DNA from: an uncultured Dysosmobacter sp.
GTDB lineage: Bacteria > Bacillota > Clostridia > Oscillospirales > Oscillospiraceae
Direction: 5' to 3'
DNA length: 64,000 bases
NCBI RefSeq assembly: GCF_947631165.1
Contig: NZ_CANRKH010000006.1
Coordinates: 1-64,000, forward strand
The notes beneath the pieces are model-generated. The model made no database searches. It worked only from the letters and a program-made list of their open reading frames with translations, and was not told the DNA's origin. This document shows, piece by piece, positions 17,980 through 25,938 of the stretch (position 1 is its first letter; each line of letters starts with the position of its first letter). The translations under genes and the position numbers were made by a program.

Positions 17980-19091
17980 AAAAGAAGTGGACGCCGCGGC
18001 CCTATGAGCTGTGGGACAGCGCGCTGGTGGAACGCTGGCTGGAGGACGAGGCCGCCAAGGGCTGGTGGATCACAGGCTGCAACAACTGGTGGTACGCTTC
18101 CTTCCGGCGGACGGAGCCGGCCGTCTGCCGGGTCCGTATCCGGCCTCAGGAGCCGGAGGCCCGGGAGGCCCGCCGGGAGCGGGGAGAGCTGTATCGGGAA
18201 TTTGGCTGGGAGCTTGGCGCGGTGATCACCGACGGCGGCTGCGACTATGAGGTGTGGTACTGTTCGGACCCGGAGGCCCGGGAGCTGGACACCGACCCGG
18301 TGGCTATGGGCTGGGCATGGGAGAAGAGTCTGCGCCATGCGTGGATCGTGGGCTGGCTGATGCTGACGCTGATCCCAGCCATTTGGACGGGACTGTTTTT
18401 TGTTTTTCCCGACGGGCCATTGGAGATGATTTTGGATTTCAACCTCTTTCACATCCTGTTCAGCGTCGTGATCCTGCCGCTGTTCATAGTCTGGCAGGTA
18501 TGGAGGCTGTGGAAGATCCAAAAGGCCCGCCGCAGGGTCCGGGCGGGGATCGCTCCGGCCTCCGGGGGAGACTGGCGGCGGCGGAAACGGGGCTGGACGG
18601 TCCTGTGGCTGCTGGTCATCCTGCTCTGGATATCCCTGATGGTCAACAACGCCGGTTTTCGGATGGACTGGGGAACGGGAGAGATGCCGCCCAGCATCCA
18701 GGCGAAGGAACTGGCCCCTGAGGAGACCTGGGAGCCGGAGCTGCCCTTTGTGGACAAGAGCAGCCCTCTGCGGCCCTGCCGCCGGATGTGGCGGATGCGG
18801 GGAAGCGGGGGAGAGCTGGTGGAGAACAGCTATGACCGGGTCCGCTTTGCCTGCTTCACGGAGCCGCTGTATGAAAAGCGGCTGGCGGCTTACCGGGAGG
18901 CCATGCCCGGCGCTGAGATGACGGTTCTGGACCGGGAGGGCTTCGACAGGGCCGTGCTGCTGCGGGACAGGGATGGAACCGCCCTGGCAGTGTGCCGGGG
19001 GCGGGCCGTGTACGTGCTGTGGACAGACCTGCCGGTGGAACTGACGGACTATTTGGACCGGGCCGCCGCCGTGCTGGCGCAGCAGCCGTGA
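17976..19091 (+). CDS. DUF2812 membrane protein 1
   Basis: This 371-residue first member of a four-gene family is translationally coupled to padR. An N-terminal soluble DUF2812 domain (about residues 1-110; VERWLEDEAAKGWWITG, YREFGWELG, VWYCSDPEARELDTDP) is followed by three predicted transmembrane helices (WIVGWLMLTLIPAIWTGLFF, FHILFSVVILPLFIVW, WTVLWLLVILLWISLMV) and a C-terminal soluble domain ending in RGRAVYVLW and a DYLDRAAAVLAQ helix. DUF2812 has no known activity. Frequent pairing with PadR regulators is known for Firmicutes. This copy is the most divergent of the four. Confidence 0.8.
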   Translation: MKKKWTPRPYELWDSALVERWLEDEAAKGWWITGCNNWWYASFRRTEPAVCRVRIRPQEPEAREARRERGELYREFGWELGAVITDGGCDYEVWYCSDPEARELDTDPVAMGWAWEKSLRHAWIVGWLMLTLIPAIWTGLFFVFPDGPLEMILDFNLFHILFSVVILPLFIVWQVWRLWKIQKARRRVRAGIAPASGGDWRRRKRGWTVLWLLVILLWISLMVNNAGFRMDWGTGEMPPSIQAKELAPEETWEPELPFVDKSSPLRPCRRMWRMRGSGGELVENSYDRVRFACFTEPLYEKRLAAYREAMPGAEMTVLDREGFDRAVLLRDRDGTALAVCRGRAVYVLWTDLPVELTDYLDRAAAVLAQQP

Positions 19092-19103
19092 AAGGAGAGG
19101 CTT

Positions 19104-20246
19104 ATGCGGATCGCGCCCATTTCGATCTATGATGTGCCCGCCCAGCAGGCGTGGCTGGAGGATATGGCTGCCAGGGGCCGCTTCCTCTCGGCGTATTGGA
19201 GCGGCATCTTTGCCCTGGCATGGTTTACCAAAGGCGAGCCGAAGGCCATCCGCTACCGGCTGGAGCCGATGGCGGTCAAGGCTGAGTACCCGGACGCGGC
19301 ACAAAGAGAGGTGTACCGCTCCCTGGGATGGGAGTATGTGACCACCGCCGGAAAGACCATGTACGTCTGGCGGTGCGATGACCCCGCCGCCCCGGAGCTG
19401 CACACGGAGCCGGAGACTGAGGCCAGGGCCTATGACCGGCTGCGCCGCGCACTGCGGCGGGTCAATATTCTGGCGCTTCTGGTCTCTCTGGCGCTCCTGG
19501 TGCTGCTGGCGGCCCTGCCGCTGCTGAGCGGCCCGGACTACTTCCGGCAGCAGGTGGAGAGCTGGAGGCCCGCCGCCATCACGGCGGCAGTCGGATTCGC
19601 CTTTTTCTTCCTCCTGTGGCAGACATTCCGGCAGGCGTGGGCGCTGCGGCGGTTCCTTCGCACACTGCGGGCAGGGGTCCCGGTGGAGCACCGGGGGCCG
19701 TATCGGTTTTCCAGGGCCTTGAGCTGCGTCATGGCGGTGAGCTACATATGCTTTTTGGCGGCACAGATCGCCGACATCGCCCAGCCCAATTCCTGGACGC
19801 CGCAGCCGCTGGACAGCTTCGCGGAGCCGGTACCCTGCGTGGCGCTGCTGGAGCCAGAGGATATGCGGGCCATCCGCTGGAAGAACTGGCTGACGGCGGA
19901 GCAGTGGTGGACTTTTGAGGATGGGAGGTATTCCCAGGAGGTACTGGAAGCGGCGGAGATGGAGGAGTACCCCTTCAGCGAGGGGCGGTATTACCGCCTG
20001 CGGCTGCCCTGGCACGCCCCGCGGCTGGTGGACAGCATCCTGGCAGGCTACCGGGACCAGGGCTGGGCCGTCACCATGCTGGAAGCGCCGGACCTGGATG
20101 GGTGCTGGCTGACGGACACCGGGGACGGATGGCAGCTATTGACGCTGCGGCTGGGTCCCCAGGTGTGGGATATCTCCGCCCGGAACTGCGGGGACCTGCG
20201 GGACCGTGTGGCGGAATACGCCGCCGTGCTGGCGGAGTTTCAATAG
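19104..20246 (+). CDS. DUF2812 membrane protein 2
   Basis: The 380-residue paralogue starts after AAAGGAGAGG. Its DUF2812 domain shows AQQAWLEDMAARGRFLSAYW, FTKGEPKAIRYRLEPM, YRSLGWEYVTTAGKTMYVWR and CDDPAAPELHTEPE. Three transmembrane segments follow (ILALLVSLALLVLLAALPLL, AAITAAVGFAFFFLLWQ, LSCVMAVSYICFLAAQ). The C-terminal domain contains YYRLRLPWHAPRLVDSILA and a closing DLRDRVAEYAAVLAEF helix. Twelve bases separate it from gene 1. Function unknown. Confidence 0.8.
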   Translation: MRIAPISIYDVPAQQAWLEDMAARGRFLSAYWSGIFALAWFTKGEPKAIRYRLEPMAVKAEYPDAAQREVYRSLGWEYVTTAGKTMYVWRCDDPAAPELHTEPETEARAYDRLRRALRRVNILALLVSLALLVLLAALPLLSGPDYFRQQVESWRPAAITAAVGFAFFFLLWQTFRQAWALRRFLRTLRAGVPVEHRGPYRFSRALSCVMAVSYICFLAAQIADIAQPNSWTPQPLDSFAEPVPCVALLEPEDMRAIRWKNWLTAEQWWTFEDGRYSQEVLEAAEMEEYPFSEGRYYRLRLPWHAPRLVDSILAGYRDQGWAVTMLEAPDLDGCWLTDTGDGWQLLTLRLGPQVWDISARNCGDLRDRVAEYAAVLAEFQ

Positions 20247-20260
20247 GGAGGCAAGAGACC

Positions 20261-21451
20261 ATGGACGAACTGTTTGAGATCACCGAGTGCAAAGAGGTCT
20301 GGCCCGTCAACACCTACGACGTGGCCGCCAACGAGACCTGGCTGGAGGACATGGCCCGTGAGGGCTGGTTCCTCACCGGCTCCACCGGCTGGAAAGGCTG
20401 CTTCAAAAAGGGGGAACCCCGAGAGTGCCGCTACCGCATGGAGCCTATGCCCCGCAGGGAAAAGAAGCCAACCCCGGAGCGGATCGAGGCCTACGCCGCC
20501 CTGGGCTGGGACTATGTGACGACCTGCGCTGACATCTTCTGCGTCTGGCGGTGCGACGACCCTGCCGCCCCGGAGCTGGACACGGACCCGGTGGTCCAGG
20601 CGGAGGGCTGGCGCTGTGTCCGGCGGCGGATGGGCCGCAGCTTTTTGGGATCGCTGGCGCTTCTGGCGGTGCTGATCGGCCTTCTGCTGTGGGGCAACTC
20701 CGTGGACCGCACGCCGCTGCTGGATACGATAGCCCGGCGTGCGCCGGGAGAAGGGCTCCTCTATATCTTGCTGTTTCTGGGTTCGGCGGTTTTGGCGGTT
20801 CAGGAATGGCGGACCATGCGCCGCCTGCTCCACCGCCTGCGGACCGGCATCCCCCTGGAGCGGCCCGCGCCCTACCGGGCCCAGCGGCGGCTGGGGCAGG
20901 TCATGTTTGCCATGGTGGTCTGCCTGATCGTGATCTGGATTTTCGGCGGCCTCTTCGGCTGGGATGAGGGCAGGGACATCCAAAAGCACAGCGATTCCGT
21001 CAGGTCCGATGTGGTCTATGTGGACCTGCGGGAGACGGAGGGGGCGGCGGACACGGAGTTCTGGGGCTGCCGCACCAAGATCCACGAGCTGTGCCCCCGG
21101 ATGTATGAGACCCGGCAGCTAGCCCTTGGACCGTGGCGGGGAAGCTCCCGGGATGTGGAGGCCGGGATGGTGACCACCTATTACCGGATGCTGACCCAGG
21201 GCTTGGCCCGGCAGCTGGCGAAGGAACTGGTCCAGGGCCGGTCCGGTTCCCTGGGGGTCTCCCCCTATGGGGCCATGGAACAGGTGCCGTCTGAGGCGCT
21301 GGATGGATTCTGGTGGGTCCGGGAGGACTACGAGACCCAATACGCCGTGGCCCGCCTGGGCCGGGAGGTGCTGCTCTTGCAGTACGAGGGTCCCACGGAC
21401 CTGCGGAACCATGCGGAGGCATACGCCGCCGTGCTGGCGGCGCGGCCATGA
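20261..21451 (+). CDS. DUF2812 membrane protein 3
   Basis: The 396-residue paralogue begins at the ATG after TAGGGAGG; a longer upstream frame would overlap gene 2 without a ribosome site. It has DUF2812 signatures ETWLEDMAREGWFLTGSTGW, FKKGEPRECRYRMEPM and FCVWRCDDPAAPELDTDPV. Helices are LGSLALLAVLIGLLLWG, LLYILLFLGSAVLAVQ and VMFAMVVCLIVIWIFGGLF. A long C-terminal domain contains VVYVDLRETEG and TKIHELCPRMYETRQL, features also present in gene 4, and ends GREVLLLQYEGPTDLRNHAE. Confidence 0.8.
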   Translation: MDELFEITECKEVWPVNTYDVAANETWLEDMAREGWFLTGSTGWKGCFKKGEPRECRYRMEPMPRREKKPTPERIEAYAALGWDYVTTCADIFCVWRCDDPAAPELDTDPVVQAEGWRCVRRRMGRSFLGSLALLAVLIGLLLWGNSVDRTPLLDTIARRAPGEGLLYILLFLGSAVLAVQEWRTMRRLLHRLRTGIPLERPAPYRAQRRLGQVMFAMVVCLIVIWIFGGLFGWDEGRDIQKHSDSVRSDVVYVDLRETEGAADTEFWGCRTKIHELCPRMYETRQLALGPWRGSSRDVEAGMVTTYYRMLTQGLARQLAKELVQGRSGSLGVSPYGAMEQVPSEALDGFWWVREDYETQYAVARLGREVLLLQYEGPTDLRNHAEAYAAVLAARP

Positions 21452-21464
21452 AAGGAGGGTGCGT

Positions 21465-22679
21465 ATGCGGCGCAGAGACGACCCGGTCAGAGAAGCCGAA
21501 TATAAGGAGATGCAGCCCGTCGGGATTTATGATGCGGCGGTCATCGAGAGCTGGCTGGAAACGCGGGGCCGGGAGGGCTACCGCCTGGTGGGCTTCCGGG
21601 GACATTACGGGCACTTCGACAGGGAAGCGCCGTCCCCCGGGGTCCGCTACCGGCTGAAGCCCCTGCTGAAGCGGGAAAAAGCGCCGGACCAGGAGTGGGT
21701 CCAGATCTATCACGACCTGGGCTGGGAGTATGTGACCACGCTGGGGAAGCTCTACCACGTCTGGCGGTGCGACGACCCATCGGCCCCGGAGCTGGAAACG
21801 GACCCGATCGTCCAGGGAGAGGGCTGTCGTTATCTGAAGCGGCGTATGCTTGTGGAAGCGTTGGTTATCCTGATGCTCGTGCTGCTTGCGGCGGTCGTGC
21901 TGACTCGTGAGGAGTGGAACTCGCTGTGGGAGACGCTGGCAATACGGCCGGCGCTGATGCTGCTGACCGTCTGCCTGCTGTATCTTCTGGCCCTGGCCGT
22001 AGAGGTACTGGACATCCACGCTGCGTGGATACAGCTGCGGGCCCTGAAAACCGGGATACCGGTGAAGCGGTCCCGGCGCTTCCTTTGGAAGAAGCGGATG
22101 AGCCAGGTCATTTGCGGCCTGTTCGCGGCTTGGATGCTTATGAGACTTATCTGCATCATTGCCTGGGGCAGCGTATTCATAGGGACCGACCCCGTTTTTG
22201 CATGGAGTGCGTGCGGCGAGGACGGCGTTCCCAAGCCGGGGGTGGTCTATGTGGACCTGCGGGCCTTGGACGGTGTTCCTGAGGAGCGCGTGGAGTATAT
22301 AACGGTCAAGACCAAGATCCACGAGCTGGCGCCCCGGATGTACTGGTGTACCCAGATATCGGAACCTCTGGCCGGCTCACAGGAGGAGAGCTATGCGGAG
22401 ACCGCTTATTTTCGCCTGCTGGTCCCCGGGCTGGCTCCTGTTCTGGAGCGGGACATGCTGGAGTGGTGCGGACACTTGGGCAAGACAGAGACGGATGTGA
22501 AAACGCCGATGACGGAGCAGGCGTCGGATGTGCTGGACAGCTTCTGGCTGCGGCAGGCTGAGGATGGCTGGCAGACCGTCATAGCGGTCCGGGGGCGGTG
22601 CGTTCTATATCTGAAATACAGCGGCCCCACGGACCTGCGGACGGCGGAGGGGTATCTGGCGTCTTTGCTGGGAAAATAA
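21465..22679 (+). CDS. DUF2812 membrane protein 4
   Basis: The 404-residue paralogue starts after AAAGGAGGGTGCGT. It has the DUF2812 part (AVIESWLETRGREGYRLVGF, YHDLGWEYVTTLGKLYHVWR, CDDPSAPELETDP), helices VILMLVLLAAVVL, ALMLLTVCLLYLLALAVEVL and VICGLFAAWMLMRLICIIAW, and a C-terminal domain with VVYVDLRALDG, TKIHELAPRMYWCTQI and a final RGRCVLYLKYSGPTDLR. Its C-terminal domain is closest to gene 3, so 3 and 4 appear to be the youngest duplicates. It ends the likely PadR operon, though the next small gene may be cotranscribed. Confidence 0.8.
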   Translation: MRRRDDPVREAEYKEMQPVGIYDAAVIESWLETRGREGYRLVGFRGHYGHFDREAPSPGVRYRLKPLLKREKAPDQEWVQIYHDLGWEYVTTLGKLYHVWRCDDPSAPELETDPIVQGEGCRYLKRRMLVEALVILMLVLLAAVVLTREEWNSLWETLAIRPALMLLTVCLLYLLALAVEVLDIHAAWIQLRALKTGIPVKRSRRFLWKKRMSQVICGLFAAWMLMRLICIIAWGSVFIGTDPVFAWSACGEDGVPKPGVVYVDLRALDGVPEERVEYITVKTKIHELAPRMYWCTQISEPLAGSQEESYAETAYFRLLVPGLAPVLERDMLEWCGHLGKTETDVKTPMTEQASDVLDSFWLRQAEDGWQTVIAVRGRCVLYLKYSGPTDLRTAEGYLASLLGK

Positions 22680-22723
22680 AAGCTCCCCCAGCCTCATAGA
22701 GTGGAAGGAGGGGGGGAGATGCC

Positions 22724-22924
22724 ATGGACGCCATCGAGTGGACTACCGGCGTACACGCCGCCGCAGTGGCCATAGCCCAGAGTTTGACTCCGGAGGAGTT
22801 GAATCGAGTGGCTCTGCTCTTCACCCAGCTGGGAACCACGCTGTCGGTGATCTCGGCCCTTCAGAACCTGGACCAGAATACCGCCGCTGGTGATGCGGCC
22901 GCCGCTGACCTGACGGCTCTTTAG
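22724..22924 (+). CDS. Small acidic/hydrophobic protein, DUF6774-like
   Basis: The 66-residue protein has GVHAAAVAIAQSLTPEELNRVALLFTQLG split over residues 9-37, an alpha-helical pattern typical of small proteins I associate with DUF6774 in this bacterial family. A strong AAGGAGGGGGG ribosome site precedes the ATG. It has no signal peptide or cysteines and the function is unknown. It follows the DUF2812 array by 44 bases. Confidence 0.6.
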   Translation: MDAIEWTTGVHAAAVAIAQSLTPEELNRVALLFTQLGTTLSVISALQNLDQNTAAGDAAAADLTAL

Positions 22925-23023
22925 GGGGAGAGTGAAGCGTGGAGCGCGAAAATCGCGCAATCCACGGAGCGTTTGTTGCGGGATAGGGGCGGTTTTGGTA
23001 TACTGCTTCCCGGGTGATGCGAA

Positions 23024-23794
23024 ATGAACAGAGAAAAGACGGGCGGATTGATCGCCTCCGCTCGAAGGGAAAAGGGGCTGACCCAGAAGGAGCTGGCCCG
23101 GGCGCTCCACGTGTCTGACCGGGCGGTGAGCAAGTGGGAGCGTGGCGCGGGCTTTCCCGATGTGAGTTTGCTGGAGCCTCTGGCGGACGCGCTGGGCCTG
23201 ACGGTTTTGGACCTGCTGCGGGGCGAGCGAAGGCCGGAGGAGGATACCGACACAGCCGTGCGGGAGGCGCTGGACGCCTTCCAGGAGAAACAGAGGCTGA
23301 ATCAAAAAGAGGAACGGCAGGCGAAATGGCTGCTCTGCGGATTGCTTGCCGTAATGGTCGCCGTCCTGTTTCTCGTGGGCTTTCTGCGGATCCCGATCAA
23401 GCACACGGCGTTGGCCGGCATCTATGAAAACGGCGTGCAGACTTCCGCCACGGAGGTCCAGGTGGAGGGCAGCATCCGCCTCAGCCTGTCCGGTCCATCC
23501 TATTGGGGAAAATTTCATCTTCCGCTGGACAGGATCTCCATGGAGCCGGAACGGAGACTGCGGTTCAAGATCCCCATCACGTCCGAAGGACTGGCCCATG
23601 CCGCGTCGAGAAGATGGACGGACAATATTTTTAAAACGGACCGGCCTTTCATCGGCAATAATTTTTGCCTGACGTTTTTCATGAGGGAATTTGCGTTCAA
23701 TATGACGGATGGCCGGATCGTCGCAACATCGCCGGCCATGTATGAGCGGTATGTGGAGACGTATGATGGCACGCCGCTCCCAAACGCAAAATAG
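23024..23794 (+). CDS. Membrane-anchored XRE-type HTH protein 1
   Basis: The 256-residue protein has an N-terminal XRE helix-turn-helix (LIASARREKGLTQKELARAL, then HVSDRAVSKWERGAGFPDVS, residues about 8-48). A charged linker follows, then one transmembrane helix (WLLCGLLAVMVAVLFLVGFL, about residues 105-124) and an extracytoplasmic domain of about 130 residues with VEGSIRLSLSGPSYWGKF and MTDGRIVATSPAMYERY. The design suggests a one-component sensor that reads the outside and binds DNA inside. Its HTH is nearly identical to that of the next gene. Confidence 0.82.
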   Translation: MNREKTGGLIASARREKGLTQKELARALHVSDRAVSKWERGAGFPDVSLLEPLADALGLTVLDLLRGERRPEEDTDTAVREALDAFQEKQRLNQKEERQAKWLLCGLLAVMVAVLFLVGFLRIPIKHTALAGIYENGVQTSATEVQVEGSIRLSLSGPSYWGKFHLPLDRISMEPERRLRFKIPITSEGLAHAASRRWTDNIFKTDRPFIGNNFCLTFFMREFAFNMTDGRIVATSPAMYERYVETYDGTPLPNAK

Positions 23795-23849
23795 CCGAAA
23801 CCGCCCTGCATGGGGACCGCTCTGAGATGCTTTTTTAGGGAGATCAACG

Positions 23850-24632
23850 ATGGATAGAGAAAAGACAGGCGAATTGATCGCTTCCGCCCGAAGGGAAAAG
23901 GGGCTGACCCAGAAGGAGCTGGCCCGGACGCTCCATGTGTCTGACCGGGCCGTCTCAAAATGGGAGCGTGGCGCGGGCTTTCCCGATGTGAGCCTGCTGG
24001 AGCCTCTGGCGGACGCGCTGGGCCTGACGGTTTTGAACCTGCTGCGGGGAGAGGAGCAGGAGACGGCGGAGCCGGAGCTGACCGTGCGAAGGGCGGTCGC
24101 CCTGCTGGCCCGGCAGGCCAGGGAAAAGACCCGCCGGCGGTGGGGGCAGATCCTTGGGACCCTGACAGCCCTGGCGCTGGCCGGATTTGTGCTGTTCGGC
24201 ATCCTGGACCGAGCCGGAGTATTTCTGCGTCCGGTCTCCCTGACGATGACAGCCACGGTCTATACCCCAGAGGGCGAACCGGCGGGGGAGACCGAGATCA
24301 CCATCGACGGTACCCGGCAGATCCTGGGAGACAAGTCCTTCGTGGGCCGGTTCGCCATCGGCTGTGTGGAAGCCACCTGCCGGGAAAGGGTGGAGGCCCG
24401 CATCCGCTGGGATGCCATGGAGGTTGGGGGCTATCAGGATATTCTGTATTACCGGCCGGGGGAATTCTGTGCCTTAGGCGTGGAGCGGATGCTCTACATC
24501 ACGGAGAGCATGCAGTCCTTTGGTCTGCGGCTGGAGGACGGTACCGTCATCGCCACTGATGCAGCCTATGTGCCGCTGCTGCTGTCTGGCTATTACTATT
24601 CCATCCGCCCGGTGTTCTCCAACCAATTTTGA
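23850..24632 (+). CDS. Membrane-anchored XRE-type HTH protein 2
   Basis: The 260-residue paralogue of the preceding gene has residues 1-67 almost the same at protein and DNA level. After LLRGE the two diverge abruptly. This copy has a transmembrane helix LGTLTALALAGFVLFGIL and an outer domain with ITIDGTRQILGDKSFVGRFA and LEDGTVIATDAAYVPLLL, which aligns only loosely with the partner's outer domain. Two sensors with different inputs and the same DNA target is the simplest reading. Confidence 0.82.
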   Translation: MDREKTGELIASARREKGLTQKELARTLHVSDRAVSKWERGAGFPDVSLLEPLADALGLTVLNLLRGEEQETAEPELTVRRAVALLARQAREKTRRRWGQILGTLTALALAGFVLFGILDRAGVFLRPVSLTMTATVYTPEGEPAGETEITIDGTRQILGDKSFVGRFAIGCVEATCRERVEARIRWDAMEVGGYQDILYYRPGEFCALGVERMLYITESMQSFGLRLEDGTVIATDAAYVPLLLSGYYYSIRPVFSNQF

Positions 24633-24637
24633 AAGAA

Positions 24638-24674
24638 AGAGGCCGCGCATCCTTGGGATGCGCGGCCTCTTTGG
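24638..24674. terminator. Bidirectional terminator
   Basis: Perfect 15-base arms AGAGGCCGCGCATCC and GGATGCGCGGCCTCT around TTG. It lies between the convergent HTH gene and icd. Confidence 0.88.
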
Positions 24675-24686
24675 TTTTCATATGGG

Positions 24687-25907
24687 TCATGCCAGTTTAT
24701 CGGCCAGCCTTTCGGCGATGGCATCCAAAAATTCCTCACTGTCCACGCCGGTGGCCCGGAAGCCCGGTTCCACCAGGCCGACGAGGTCCTTGGTCATTAC
24801 GCCGCTCTCCAGGGTTTCCAGCGACGCTGCCTCCAGGGCCTGGCCGAATTTCACCAGGTCCGGAAGGCCGTCCAGCTCCCCCCGGCGCTTGAGGGCGCCG
24901 GACCAGGCGAAGATGGTGGCGATGGGATTGGTGGAGGTCTTTTCGCCCTTTTGCCAGCGGTAATAGTGGCGGGTTACGGTGCCGTGGCTGGCCTCGAACT
25001 CCATGGTGCCGTCGGGGGACACCAGCACGCTGGTCATCATGGCAAGACTGCCGAAGGCCGTGGCCACCATGTCGCTCATCACGTCGCCGTCATAGTTTTT
25101 CAGCGCCCAGATGAAGCCGCCTTTGGAGCGGATGACGCGGGCCACCGCGTCATCGATGAGGGTGTAGAAATAGGTGATGCCCAGCTTTTCAAATTCCGGT
25201 TTGTAGGTTGTCTCGTATTCCGCCTCAAAGATCCGCTTGAACTCCCCGTCATAGACCTTGGAGATGGTATCCTTGGTGGAGAACCACAGGTCCTGCTTCG
25301 TATCGATGGCGTACTGGAAGCAGCTCTTGGCAAAGGCCCGAATGCTGGACTCCTTGTTGTGCTGGCCCTGCCACACGGCGGGGCCGTCCACGGTCTGGAC
25401 CGTCAGCGTTTTTTCGGCGCCGCTCTCGCCCTGGAAGGTGAGAGTGGCCGTTCCCGGCTCCTCCGTGGTCATGTCCACGGCCTTGTACATGTCGCCGTAG
25501 GCGTGGCGGGCGATGGTGATGGGGGCCTCCCAGTTTTTCACTACCGGCTTGATACAGCTGAGGACGATGGGCGCCCGGAAAGCGGTGCCGTCCAGAATGG
25601 CCCGGATGGTGCCGTTGGGGGACTTCCACATCTCTGTCAGCTCCGGATACTCCTCCATTCGCTGCCGGTTTGGTGTGATGGTGGCGCACTTTACAGCAAC
25701 GCCCAGCCGCTTCGTGGCGTTGGCCGCGTCGATGGTCACCTGGTCTTTTGTTTCATTGCGGTGGAGCAGCCCTAGGTCGTAGTACTCCGTTTTCAGGTCC
25801 ACGAAGGGGAGGATCAGCTTTTCCTTGATCCAGCCCCACAGGACCCGGGTCATCTCGTCGCCGTCCATCTCGACAAGCGGCGTGGTCATGCGAATTTTTT
25901 CCATCAT
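24687..25907 (-). CDS. icd: NADP-dependent isocitrate dehydrogenase, eukaryote-like type
   Basis: The 406-residue enzyme oxidatively decarboxylates isocitrate to 2-oxoglutarate. MTTPLVEMDGDEMTRVLW, CATITPNRQRMEEY, PNGTIRAILDGTAFRAPI and ATFHGTVTRHY-like EASHGTVTRHYYRWQKG identify the dimeric eukaryote-type (type II) NADP enzyme rather than the E. coli type. It lies 31 bases downstream of the aconitase gene on the same strand, so the two form a short oxidative TCA operon; citrate synthase is not in the window. Confidence 0.95.
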   Translation of the reverse strand: MMEKIRMTTPLVEMDGDEMTRVLWGWIKEKLILPFVDLKTEYYDLGLLHRNETKDQVTIDAANATKRLGVAVKCATITPNRQRMEEYPELTEMWKSPNGTIRAILDGTAFRAPIVLSCIKPVVKNWEAPITIARHAYGDMYKAVDMTTEEPGTATLTFQGESGAEKTLTVQTVDGPAVWQGQHNKESSIRAFAKSCFQYAIDTKQDLWFSTKDTISKVYDGEFKRIFEAEYETTYKPEFEKLGITYFYTLIDDAVARVIRSKGGFIWALKNYDGDVMSDMVATAFGSLAMMTSVLVSPDGTMEFEASHGTVTRHYYRWQKGEKTSTNPIATIFAWSGALKRRGELDGLPDLVKFGQALEAASLETLESGVMTKDLVGLVEPGFRATGVDSEEFLDAIAERLADKLA

Positions 25908-25938
25908 AAAACCTCGTTTTCAGATTGGAGACATCATA

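Noticed and set aside
17883..20015. 710-codon minus-strand frame over the DUF2812 genes
   Set aside because: Arg/Pro/Gln-rich shadow translation with no recognisable domain.
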